From Candidatus Centipeda massiliensis (GTDB lineage: Bacteria > Bacillota > Negativicutes > Selenomonadales > Selenomonadaceae): a stretch of 64,000 bases of DNA. The stretch's first letter is position 1, and each line of letters starts with the position of its first letter. The notes beneath the pieces were generated by a model that was given only the letters and a program-made list of their open reading frames with translations, did no database searches and had not been told where the DNA came from. Shown piece after piece: positions 46,118 to 54,606 of the stretch. The translations under genes were made by a program, and so were the position numbers. The stretch covers positions 1,087,081-1,151,080 of the forward strand of contig NZ_LT985754.1 of assembly GCF_900290285.1 (NCBI RefSeq). Reading direction: 5' to 3'.

Positions 46118-47488
46118 TTACTTCCCTCCTTCGATGGCAGGTGTGATCTGCGTGCGGCGGATGAAGCGGAAGGCGATGTAGAGCGCCGTGATGATGAGCA
46201 GCAGATAGAGCACGGTAAAGCCGATCAGCGTGAACATAATCTCTGCCGAGGTAAGGTTCGGCGACACACCGTCAACGGTTTTTTGCAGTCCCATGACGAG
46301 CCATGGCTGACGGCCCATCTCCGCGACGATCCAGCCGCAGGAGTTCGCGATAAAGGGCACGATGACGAGCCACGGGAGCGCGTAAAGCAGCTTCTTTGCC
46401 GAGAATAGCTTGTCCTTTTTTGCCAGATAGAATACGACAAGTGAGACGAGTACCATGAAGAATCCGGCGCCGACCATCGCACGGAAGGAGTAGAAGAGCA
46501 TCGTTACGTGCGGACGGTAGTCGCCCGGGCCGAACTTCTCGACGGCCTCCTTCTGAAGGTCATTGATGCCGCGCACCTCGCCCTTGATGTTGTCATGCAC
46601 CATGATGGTGAACATATAGGGGATCGTGATCTCGAAGTCGTTGTGCCCCTTCTCCATGTTCGGATAGGCGAGTACGGCAAACGGCGCGGGATCCTCCGTC
46701 TCCCAGAGCGCCTCCATCGCCGCGAGCTTCATCGGGCTGGCCTGAGCGAGGTACTGCGTGTGTAAATGTCCGCTCATGATGACACCGACGACACCGACGA
46801 TGGTGTAGATCGCACCCGCCTTGATCGCCTGTGTGAAGGCGTAACGCGACTCCTCATCGTGGAGCAGCTTCCATGCCGAGACCGCCATGATGACGAAGCC
46901 TGCCGTTGTGATGCCCGCGAAGAGCGTGTGCGACTGTTCGCCGAGGATGTAGTGGTTCGTGATGAGTCCAAAGAAGTTTGCCATCTCCGCGCGTCCGTTG
47001 GCGATCGTGTAGCCGACGGGGTGCTGCATGAATGAGTTGGCGACGAGAATCCAGAATGCCGACAGGTTGCTGCCGATCGCGACGAGCCAGATACACGCGC
47101 AGTGTGCCTTTTCGGACAGCTTGTCCCAGCCGAACATCCAGATCCCGAGGAACGTCGACTCGAGGAAGAACGCCGTCAGCGCCTCAAGTGCGAGCGGTGC
47201 GCCGAAGATGTCGCCCATGAAGCGCGAATACTCCGACCAGTTCATGCCGAACTGGAACTCCTGCACCAGACCGGTAGCGACACCCATCGCAAAGTTGATG
47301 AGAAAGAGCGTGCCGAAGAAATTCAGCAGCTTCCGGCAGGTCTTCTTCCATTCCGGCTTCTTCGTCCGCACGTAGCACGTCTCGAGCAGGGCGACAAAGA
47401 TCGCCATGCCGAGGGTGACGGGGACGAAGAGAAAGTGATAGATGGTGGTGATTGCAAACTGCCATCGTGACAGCAGCACTTCTTCCAT
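46118..47488 (-). CDS. cydA: CydA, cytochrome bd oxidase subunit I
   Basis: The 456-residue protein has the heme ligand region SRWQFAITTIYHFLFVPVTL (His 18), GREQ-type loop equivalents, HPVGY, and GWIVAEMGRQPW near residue 370. The quinol loop is of the short kind. AGGAGG precedes the ATG. MITE copy E lies 63 bases upstream; a possible promoter, ATGACA then TATCAT, lies between them. It opens the cydABDC-TPR operon and points to microaerobic respiration or oxygen defence in an anaerobe. Confidence 0.95.
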   Translation of the reverse strand: MEEVLLSRWQFAITTIYHFLFVPVTLGMAIFVALLETCYVRTKKPEWKKTCRKLLNFFGTLFLINFAMGVATGLVQEFQFGMNWSEYSRFMGDIFGAPLALEALTAFFLESTFLGIWMFGWDKLSEKAHCACIWLVAIGSNLSAFWILVANSFMQHPVGYTIANGRAEMANFFGLITNHYILGEQSHTLFAGITTAGFVIMAVSAWKLLHDEESRYAFTQAIKAGAIYTIVGVVGVIMSGHLHTQYLAQASPMKLAAMEALWETEDPAPFAVLAYPNMEKGHNDFEITIPYMFTIMVHDNIKGEVRGINDLQKEAVEKFGPGDYRPHVTMLFYSFRAMVGAGFFMVLVSLVVFYLAKKDKLFSAKKLLYALPWLVIVPFIANSCGWIVAEMGRQPWLVMGLQKTVDGVSPNLTSAEIMFTLIGFTVLYLLLIITALYIAFRFIRRTQITPAIEGGK

Positions 47489-47550
47489 TTCAAAATCCCT
47501 CCTAAAAATAAAACCTATGATATAACAGCACTGGCTTCTGTCATATATAA

Positions 47551-47710
47551 GGAAGCACTGATAAATTCAGCTTGTGCCTCTTGACGCATCTTTTTTGCCC
47601 GCACTTCGGCGGAAAATCCTCCACAGAGCACCACTCTGCGTCCGGTTTTCCACCTTGTTCGGACGAAAAATCTACGCCAATCTGGCAGACTTCATTTTAT
47701 CAGTGATTCC
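47551..47710 (-). mobile_element. MITE-like repeat copy E (160 bp)
   Basis: It begins GGAAGCACTGATAAA and ends TTTATCAGTGATTCC, with the same inside as copy A in the same orientation. The flanks are ATAA and TAAA, so a 4-bp duplication is not exact; TAA is shared. It lies between cydA and the P-type-ATPase-like gene, in a 328-base gap that holds nothing else I can name. Confidence 0.85.
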
Positions 47711-47816
47711 TAAAATGCGACAAAAGACCTTGATTCGGTGAATTATATCACAGGTCAATATGAAATACAAGTTAGATGAATATTTTTAACTATTTAAGAA
47801 TGAATACTGTTTATCC

Positions 47817-49166
47817 TCATTTCCGAAGCGCATTCACAATGAGCAGAATCAGGAGCAAAATAAGAGCACCGCCAATGAAAGGATAGGGGAGCGGTATGCC
47901 CCCCAGAAAGCCGAATGCGCCTGCCGCGGCGGGGGTGAAGAGGAGAAGAAAGAGGATGCTGAGCCAGAAGTTTTGCTTTGCACGCGTGCGTGCGGCGTTG
48001 CTCGTATCCCAGAGTGGGACAAGGCTCGGCAGACCCTCTGTGTCGAGCGTGATGTCGGGGGTGAATGTGGAGTGTCCCTGATTTCGGCGTGCCTGTGCCT
48101 CGAAATAGGCGGCATCCTCGGGGGATATGAGCGGCTCGATCTCGGTTGCCTTTGCCTCGGGACCGCGAAGCAGCTCTTCGTGCAGTGGATCATGGACTGT
48201 GTCTTCTTCCTGAGCGGCGGTCGGCTTTTCAAAGGAGGAGGGGCAGGCGATGCTGATGTCTGCCGCCCGCATGGCGGCCTGATCCGCCATTGGATCCCCG
48301 ACCATCGCGACGACGGAGCCGCGCGACTGGAGCAGACGGATCTCACGTGCCTTATCCGTACCCGTGAGATCGGAGCGCACCTCGGCGATGCGGAGGTCCT
48401 TGGCCGTTGCGTTCGCGAGACGCTTTGTCTCACCAGTGAGGAGGATGAGGGATAGCCCACGCTCCTTGAGCGCCTGCAGTGCGCGTCTGACCTCGGCTCG
48501 TACATCGTCGCGGACGGCGATGATGCCGCGCGCGTACTTGCTTGAACTGACGAAGAGCGGGGTCTGTCCGCTCGTTGCGAGCTGATCGGCACGCGTGAGA
48601 AGTGCCGCGCTGATCTCGATGTTTTCCTCCTGCAGCCACTCTTTCTTCCCGACGCGTACAGGCGTACGCGCGATCAGCGCTTCAACGCCGAAGCTCTCCG
48701 TCTCATGGGCGGCGGAGTGGCGCTGCAGGTGCAGCCCACGCTGGACGGCGGTATCGTAGAGTGCGTGCGCGTAGGGGTGCGTCGCCTCGCGTTCGGCGCT
48801 GGCGGCGAGGGCGAGCAGCGAGCCCTGCGTCATACCCTCGGGCACGAGGGCGGAGATGAACACGCTGCCCTCCGTGAGCGTACCGTTGCGATTGAAGGCA
48901 ATCGTATCGACGTGCAGCAGCTCGGTCAGAGCGCTCATGCGGTTGCACACGACACCGGAATCGCGCAGCTGGCGTTTGATCCGCAGGGCGATCAGGCAGC
49001 GCGATGCGATAAAGGGGAGCGGTGAGGCGGCGAGGAAGACCCCGAGAAAGATTTCGGATGCCGTTTCGATGGAAACATCTCCCATCACGTACCAATAGCC
49101 CGCAGCTCCCGCAGCGAGAATGACACTGGCAATGAAATGTGAAAATGTGGAGAAAAATTTCTTCAA
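47817..49166 (-). CDS. P-type-ATPase-like protein with a lost catalytic aspartate
   Basis: The 449-residue protein is built like the P/N-domain half of a heavy-metal P-type ATPase, with membrane helices at both ends. The phosphorylation motif DKTGTLT is replaced by NRNGTLT (residues 92-98): Asp to Asn, Lys to Arg and Thr to Asn. The GDGINDAPAL motif is reduced to GDPMADQAAM near residue 290. The membrane CPC motif is SPL (48-50), and the A-domain TGES motif and N-terminal metal domain are absent. It therefore cannot work by the normal phospho-enzyme cycle. The frame is intact, with a TTG start (49166) after AGGAG and a consensus promoter. It may be a regulator, chaperone or evolutionary remnant next to the cyd operon. 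Confidence 0.75.
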   Translation of the reverse strand: MKKFFSTFSHFIASVILAAGAAGYWYVMGDVSIETASEIFLGVFLAASPLPFIASRCLIALRIKRQLRDSGVVCNRMSALTELLHVDTIAFNRNGTLTEGSVFISALVPEGMTQGSLLALAASAEREATHPYAHALYDTAVQRGLHLQRHSAAHETESFGVEALIARTPVRVGKKEWLQEENIEISAALLTRADQLATSGQTPLFVSSSKYARGIIAVRDDVRAEVRRALQALKERGLSLILLTGETKRLANATAKDLRIAEVRSDLTGTDKAREIRLLQSRGSVVAMVGDPMADQAAMRAADISIACPSSFEKPTAAQEEDTVHDPLHEELLRGPEAKATEIEPLISPEDAAYFEAQARRNQGHSTFTPDITLDTEGLPSLVPLWDTSNAARTRAKQNFWLSILFLLLFTPAAAGAFGFLGGIPLPYPFIGGALILLLILLIVNALRK

Positions 49167-49203
49167 GGACGCTCAACTCCTGCCGTACTACTTTTACACG
49201 GGC

Positions 49204-49232
49204 ATTATAACATAGGCAACGGGCTGTGACAA
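49204..49232 (-). promoter_or_regulatory. Promoter of the P-type-ATPase-like gene
   Basis: On the minus strand TTGTCA (49232-49227) and TATAAT (49209-49204) are 17 bases apart, about 38 bases before the TTG start. Confidence 0.82.
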
Positions 49233-49335
49233 ATCCATTCGTGTCGTGGTGCTGAATTTGCGGTTTCATAAAACGTTCTCATTTGGCGGGGAGTGGAACT
49301 TCGTGAGCGGTGAAAGGGGGATGCCATGCTTTCTC

Positions 49336-49364
49336 TTGAAAATCTCCTCGCCCAATGCTAGAAT
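49336..49364 (+). promoter_or_regulatory. Promoter of fbp
   Basis: TTGAAA (49336-49341) and TAGAAT (49359-49364) are 17 bases apart, 36 bases before the fbp start. The region between 49167 and 49400 holds this and the divergent promoter of the neighbouring gene. Confidence 0.75.
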
Positions 49365-49400
49365 ACAGAAGAGTAAAAATATTACGCAGGAGGAAGCGAT

Positions 49401-51305
49401 ATGAGTGTAAATACGACGAATGCGGAGCAGGAGAAGGTACTGCGCCTGATGGCGGAGAAGTATCCGACGAAGGAGATTGTCTATGAGAAGATCGTCTATC
49501 TGAAATCACAGCTTATGCTGCCGAAGGGGACGGAGCATTTCATGAGCGATCTGCACGGCGCATACGATTCCTTCTTTCACATTCTCAACAACTGTTCGGG
49601 GGTCATTAAGGAGAAGGTGGACTATTGCTTCGGCGAGCGTATGACGGAGGAGGAGAAGGCAGAGTTCTGCACACTCATCTACTATCCGCGCGAAAAGGTG
49701 GAGCAGCTGACGATACAAAGTAAGGCGACGACGATCTGGTACCAGCAGAATATCGCGAATCTGCTCGAACTCACAAAGCTCATGAGCTGGAAATTTCCCG
49801 CAAACAAGATGCGCAGCTATATCCCGAAACGCTACGAATCCGTCATTGTAGAGCTGCTGAGCACACGTCCGGAGCTGGACGAGGCACAGCTTTATTACTA
49901 TAAACAGCTCATCGAGACGATTGTGGAGATCGGCGGCGGAGCAGACTTTATTGAGGCGTTCAGCGTGCTCATCAAACGGCTCGCTGTGGAGCGCATCCAC
50001 ATCGTTGGCGATTTTTTTGATCGCGGTGATCGTCCCGACGGTATCCTCGACCTCCTCATGGAGCATCCGTCCGTCGACATCCAGTGGGGCAACCATGACG
50101 TTCTCTGGATGGGAGCGGCACTCGGCAGCGAGGTCTGTATCGCGGCGGTCATCCGCAACTCGCTGCGCTACCGCAATACGGATGTCTTGGAGCGCGGCTA
50201 TGGCATCAGCCTGCGCCCTCTCTCGACGTTTGCCTCGCGCATCTACCCCGACGAAAATCCGATCAAGGCGGCGGAGCGTGCGATCTCAATGATGATGTTC
50301 AAGCTGGAAGGGGCACTCATCAAGCGCAATCCGGACTTCCGCATGGAGGATCGCCTGCTCCTCGACAAGATTGATTTCAGCTCGTCCTACGTTACACTGA
50401 ATAATGGACGGCGTGTGGAGCTTGAGAGCGCCTATTTCCCGACGATAGACGACGGTACAAACTGCTATGAGCTGACAGAGGAGGAACAGCACATCATCGA
50501 CGATCTGCGCTCCTACTTTATCGAGAGCAAAGCACTGCAGCGCCATGTAGACTATCTCTACGAACGCGGCAGTATGTATCTGTGCTGCAACGGCAATCTG
50601 CTTTTCCATGGCTGTGTCCCCATGAACGAGGACGGGAGCTTCCGTACGATTGTCTACAAGGGGGAATCGTACCAGGGGTGCGCGTGGATGGACTTCTGCG
50701 AGGAAAAGGCACGCGAGGCGTGGAATGACCATACGCAGGAGGGGTTGGACTTCATGTACTTCCTCTGGTGCGGACTGCTTGCGCCGACATCGGGGCGCTC
50801 GTTCACGACATTTGAGCGCTCCTTTATCTCCGACGAATCGACGTGGAAAGAGCCGGCTGACCCGTATTTCCGTCTCATCAAGGATGAGGCAGTCTGTGAG
50901 AAGATCCTCGCGGAGTTCGGTCTGGACGCGAAGCACGGGCACATCATCAACGGGCATGTGCCTGTCAAGGTGAAAAAGGGAGAGAGTCCTATGCGCGCAA
51001 ACGGACGTGCGCTCATCATCGATGGAGGATTTGCGACGCCGTACCATTCCAAGACGGGCATCTCCGGCTATACGCTGATCTACAACTCGCGCGGTCTGCG
51101 CCTTCTCCAGCATCAGGCGGTCGCAAGCGTGCGCGATGCCCTGCGCGAGAACCGTGATATCGAGTCCGTTTCGCAGACCGTCGAGCTGCAGGCACGCAGC
51201 TCTCTCGTGCGCGATACGGATCGTGGTGCAGTGATCGTGGACGAGATTGCAGACCTGCACACACTCCTGCGTGCGTATCAGACAGGCCATATCAAGCCGC
51301 AGTAA
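49401..51305 (+). CDS. fbp: Fbp, class III fructose-1,6-bisphosphatase
   Basis: The enzyme removes the 1-phosphate of fructose 1,6-bisphosphate in gluconeogenesis. The 634-residue length and motifs (MSDLHGAYDSF, VGDFFDRGDRPDGILD, WGNHDVLWMGAALG, NGHVPVKVKKGESP) are those of the Firmicutes class III family, which has a metallophosphoesterase-like metal site. AGGAGG precedes the ATG. It is transcribed alone, with a terminator that now contains MITE copy F. Confidence 0.96.
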   Translation: MSVNTTNAEQEKVLRLMAEKYPTKEIVYEKIVYLKSQLMLPKGTEHFMSDLHGAYDSFFHILNNCSGVIKEKVDYCFGERMTEEEKAEFCTLIYYPREKVEQLTIQSKATTIWYQQNIANLLELTKLMSWKFPANKMRSYIPKRYESVIVELLSTRPELDEAQLYYYKQLIETIVEIGGGADFIEAFSVLIKRLAVERIHIVGDFFDRGDRPDGILDLLMEHPSVDIQWGNHDVLWMGAALGSEVCIAAVIRNSLRYRNTDVLERGYGISLRPLSTFASRIYPDENPIKAAERAISMMMFKLEGALIKRNPDFRMEDRLLLDKIDFSSSYVTLNNGRRVELESAYFPTIDDGTNCYELTEEEQHIIDDLRSYFIESKALQRHVDYLYERGSMYLCCNGNLLFHGCVPMNEDGSFRTIVYKGESYQGCAWMDFCEEKAREAWNDHTQEGLDFMYFLWCGLLAPTSGRSFTTFERSFISDESTWKEPADPYFRLIKDEAVCEKILAEFGLDAKHGHIINGHVPVKVKKGESPMRANGRALIIDGGFATPYHSKTGISGYTLIYNSRGLRLLQHQAVASVRDALRENRDIESVSQTVELQARSSLVRDTDRGAVIVDEIADLHTLLRAYQTGHIKPQ

Positions 51306-51318
51306 ATGTAAGGAAAAA

Positions 51319-51407
51319 ATACCGTCGATTTTAGGAAGCACTGATAAATTGAGCATTGTCAGATTGGTACATCTTATCAGTGATTCCTTTATGTCGACGG
51401 TATTTTT
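51319..51407 (+). terminator. fbp terminator split by MITE copy F
   Basis: ATACCGTCGA (51319-51328) and TCGACGGTAT (51394-51403) followed by T form a terminator stem whose loop contains the whole MITE copy F. Because the MITE ends are themselves inverted repeats, the transcript can still fold as one long hairpin. Confidence 0.75.
51334..51387 (-). mobile_element. MITE-like repeat copy F (54 bp, minimal)
   Basis: It begins GGAAGCACTGATAAA and ends TTATCAGTGATTCC with a short middle (GTCAGATTGG is shared with other copies). TTTA flanks both sides (51330-51333 and 51388-51391). It is the shortest copy and sits inside the fbp terminator loop. Confidence 0.85.
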
Positions 51408-51453
51408 CAGTTTCCGTTGTATTTCGGATCTATGATAAATGTTGTGGAGTGTG

Positions 51454-53874
51454 ATGGAGATGAAACAATATCTTGCCCATATACGGCGTGATGCGTCTGC
51501 AGAGCAGACGGTTCGTGCCCATCTCCTGCGTGTAGGCAATCTGATGGCGGCGTATGCTGAGGGGATCGGTTTATCAGCGACTGCACGGCTGATCGGAGTG
51601 CTGCATGATCTCGGAAAATGCACGCACGAATTTGCGGAATATCTTGACTACTGTCATAAACATCCCGGTGACTACAGCCGTAAGGGAGATGTTGATCACG
51701 CAACAGCGGGTGGTCAGCTGCTCCTGAAAAAATATGAGGCGATGGGAGAAAATGAGTGTCTGACAGCGCAGATGATGGCCCTCGTCATTTTCTCACATCA
51801 CTCTGGGCTGCTGAACTATCTTGGCGAAGAAGGAAAATCTGATTTTCTGCGGCGCGCGGAGAAGATGAAAGTGCCGCAGATCGATCTCTCTTATTACTAC
51901 GAGAATGTCATTGCGGAGTCGGAACTCGATCTCCTGTTCAAAAATGCGGCTTGTGAGTTCTCTGCACTCGACGCAAGAATTGCAGCACGTACTGATATGG
52001 GAAGTGAGGTATATCACTTCGCATGGGGGATGGTACATAAGCTGCTCCTTAGTATGCTCGTTGACGCTGACCGATTGGACAGCGCGGAGTTTGAACTGGG
52101 AGAACAACAGACACGTGCATGGGACATGGCGACAATTTGGGCGGAGTTCTCCGATAAACTGGAACGAAAAATTGCGGGATTTCCTGTTCCGGAAAAAGCA
52201 AAGGCAAAGGAAATTGCGGTGCTTCGTAAAAAGATCAGTGATGATTGCTTGCGGGCGGCAGAAGAGGTGTCCGGCATCTATCGTCTCTGTGTTCCGACGG
52301 GTGGTGGAAAGACACTTGCTAGTATGCGCTTTGCACTGCGTCATGCGCAGAAATATCATAAGAAACGAATCCTTGTTGTCATTCCATATACTTCAATCAT
52401 TGACCAGAATGTCAAGGAAATTCGTGAGATCTTTGATCTGGATGCCGCGATTCTGGAGCATCATTCCAATGTCGTTGTTGAGGAGACCGGCGAGGATACA
52501 GAGAGCATGGATGTGCGGCGCATCCTGACAGAGCGGTGGGATGTGCCGGTGATCTTTACGACGCAGGTACAGTTTCTGAATACACTGTTTGCGGGAGGCA
52601 ATACTGCTCTCCGCAGACTGCATGCGCTGGAAGACAGTATTCTGATCTTTGACGAGATTCAGACTCTGCCTGTGCGCTGCACCTATCTCTTCAATGCGGC
52701 GATGAATTTCCTCAAGGATTTTTGCCGTGTCACAACAGTCCTCTGCACGGCGACCCAGCCGCCGCTTGCACAGCTGGAGTTCCCCATTGAGATGAGCGAG
52801 AATGCAGATCTTACGAGTGATACGACGGAACTGTTTGAGGGATTTCAAAGAGTGCAGATTGAGAATATCTGTAAGGATGGCGGCGCTTCCGTTGATGAAA
52901 TTGCCGATGAGATTGTGAACAGTGCAGAGGTGCATGGCAATGTACTCTGCATTGTCAACCTCACAAAACAGGCACGGGAACTCTATGCAGCAGTTGTCGA
53001 ACACCTGTGTGAATCGGAGCAGGATATCCATGTGGTGCATCTCAGCACGAAGATGTGTCCTGCTCACCGTAAGGAAGTTTTGAAATCCGTGCGGACAGAG
53101 CTCGCTGGATGCGGACAGTATCCTGAGCAGCGCCTCATCTGTATCAGCACCCAGCTTATCGAGGCAGGTGTCGACGTATCGTTTCCTGTTGTCTACCGTG
53201 CGCTTGCGGGATTTTCCTCCATCGCACAGGCTGCTGGACGCTGCAATCGACACGGGGAGATGGAGCGTGGGCTTGTTCGGCTTTTTTCATTCGAGAATGA
53301 GGATCTCAGTCGGCTGGAGGACATCTGGCAGGGGAAAAAGATCGCACTCGATCTGCTCTATCATGCCGAGGCAGATACGATTCTCTCCCCGCACACAATG
53401 GAGGACTATTTCTGCAGATTTTATAGAGTGCAGACGGCACGAACGCTGCGCTATCCGATGGCAAGCCAGAATACCATATTCGATTTACTCTCATCCAATG
53501 AGGCTGGACTACAGCAGGCACATGAGCACGGGGATGATCCGGCACTCTGGTTCACACACGCCTTTCGTGATGCAGGAAGTGCCTTTGAGGTCATTGACTC
53601 GTATACAGAATCAGTTCTTGTCCCCTATGCAGGAGGAAAGGAGATGATTGTCGAATTTAATGACAAACAGTTTGATAAGAAGATGATTGGAAGGCGGATG
53701 AGAGCGGCACAGCAATACATGGTCAGCCTGTTTTCCTATGAGGTAAAGAGGCTCTCTGCCCTTGGTGCACTCTGGCAGACGGAGAGTGGGATCTTATCTC
53801 TGCGGGAGGAATACTATGATGAGGCGTTTGGCGTGCAGGTCAATGAACAGCGCAATACGTGCTGCATGATATAA
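51454..53874 (+). CDS. cas3: Cas3, type I-C nuclease-helicase
   Basis: Cas3 is recruited to the R-loop made by Cascade and unwinds and shreds target DNA. The product of about 806 residues has an N-terminal HD nuclease (HDLGK at residues 51-55, then SHHSG) and a superfamily 2 helicase with Walker A PTGGGKT near 281, DEIQ near 399, TATQPP and QAAGRCNRHG. I place the start at ATG 51454 after GGAG; ATGs at 51439 and 51460 are possible. It opens the cas operon; no strong promoter was seen apart from a TATGAT box at 51431-51436. Confidence 0.95.
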   Translation: MEMKQYLAHIRRDASAEQTVRAHLLRVGNLMAAYAEGIGLSATARLIGVLHDLGKCTHEFAEYLDYCHKHPGDYSRKGDVDHATAGGQLLLKKYEAMGENECLTAQMMALVIFSHHSGLLNYLGEEGKSDFLRRAEKMKVPQIDLSYYYENVIAESELDLLFKNAACEFSALDARIAARTDMGSEVYHFAWGMVHKLLLSMLVDADRLDSAEFELGEQQTRAWDMATIWAEFSDKLERKIAGFPVPEKAKAKEIAVLRKKISDDCLRAAEEVSGIYRLCVPTGGGKTLASMRFALRHAQKYHKKRILVVIPYTSIIDQNVKEIREIFDLDAAILEHHSNVVVEETGEDTESMDVRRILTERWDVPVIFTTQVQFLNTLFAGGNTALRRLHALEDSILIFDEIQTLPVRCTYLFNAAMNFLKDFCRVTTVLCTATQPPLAQLEFPIEMSENADLTSDTTELFEGFQRVQIENICKDGGASVDEIADEIVNSAEVHGNVLCIVNLTKQARELYAAVVEHLCESEQDIHVVHLSTKMCPAHRKEVLKSVRTELAGCGQYPEQRLICISTQLIEAGVDVSFPVVYRALAGFSSIAQAAGRCNRHGEMERGLVRLFSFENEDLSRLEDIWQGKKIALDLLYHAEADTILSPHTMEDYFCRFYRVQTARTLRYPMASQNTIFDLLSSNEAGLQQAHEHGDDPALWFTHAFRDAGSAFEVIDSYTESVLVPYAGGKEMIVEFNDKQFDKKMIGRRMRAAQQYMVSLFSYEVKRLSALGALWQTESGILSLREEYYDEAFGVQVNEQRNTCCMI

Positions 53875-53886
53875 AGAGGTGAAGGC

Positions 53887-54606
53887 ATGAGAAATGCAAT
53901 CGAGTTTCAGGTCTACGGACGGATGGCGCTCTTTACCGATCCGATTACGAAGATTGGTGGAGAACGCTCCTCATATTCTGTGCCGACCTATCAGGCACTG
54001 AAGGGGATTACAGAAAGTATCTACTGGAAGCCCACGTTCTATTGGGTCGTGGATGAAGTTCGTGTCATGAATCGAATCGCAACGCAGTCGCGTGGGGTAA
54101 AACCTCTGAAATATGGCGGCGGAAATGACCTCTCCATCTACAAATATCTGAGCGATGTGTGCTATCAGGTGCGGGCGCATTTTGAGTTCAATCTGCATCG
54201 TAAGGAGCTAGCGGAGGACAGAGATGAGCATAAACATCACAATATCGCAAGGCGGATGGTGGAGCGCGGTGGTCGACGTGATATTTTCCTCGGCACGCGG
54301 GAGTGTCAGGGCTATGTGGAGCCTGTGAGGTATGGAGCAGGTGAGGGATACTACGATCACGCGGGCGAGATGCCACTCGGCACAATGTTTCACGGATTTA
54401 ACTATGTCGATGAAACAGGCGGATCTATGTTGCAAGTCCGCCTTTGGCAGCCAGTGATGGAGAATGGTGTGATTCGCTTCCCGCGTCCGGAGGAGTGTAC
54501 CCTCGTGAGAGATATCCGCCAGGTCAAGAGCAAGCTCTTTGATAAGAACAGTGTCACCTTTGCCGCAGAGGAATACGAACTCCTAGGAGAGGAGGGACGT
54601 TTATGA
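53887..54606 (+). CDS. cas5c: Cas5c (Cas5d), crRNA-processing Cascade subunit
   Basis: The 239-residue protein has the RAMP-type Cas5 fold and the I-C pattern [37 protein letters not shown] and [11 protein letters not shown]. In type I-C there is no Cas6, and Cas5c cuts the repeat RNA at the base of its hairpin and keeps the 5' handle. It overlaps cas8c by 4 bases. Confidence 0.94.
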   Translation: MRNAIEFQVYGRMALFTDPITKIGGERSSYSVPTYQALKGITESIYWKPTFYWVVDEVRVMNRIATQSRGVKPLKYGGGNDLSIYKYLSDVCYQVRAHFEFNLHRKELAEDRDEHKHHNIARRMVERGGRRDIFLGTRECQGYVEPVRYGAGEGYYDHAGEMPLGTMFHGFNYVDETGGSMLQVRLWQPVMENGVIRFPRPEECTLVRDIRQVKSKLFDKNSVTFAAEEYELLGEEGRL

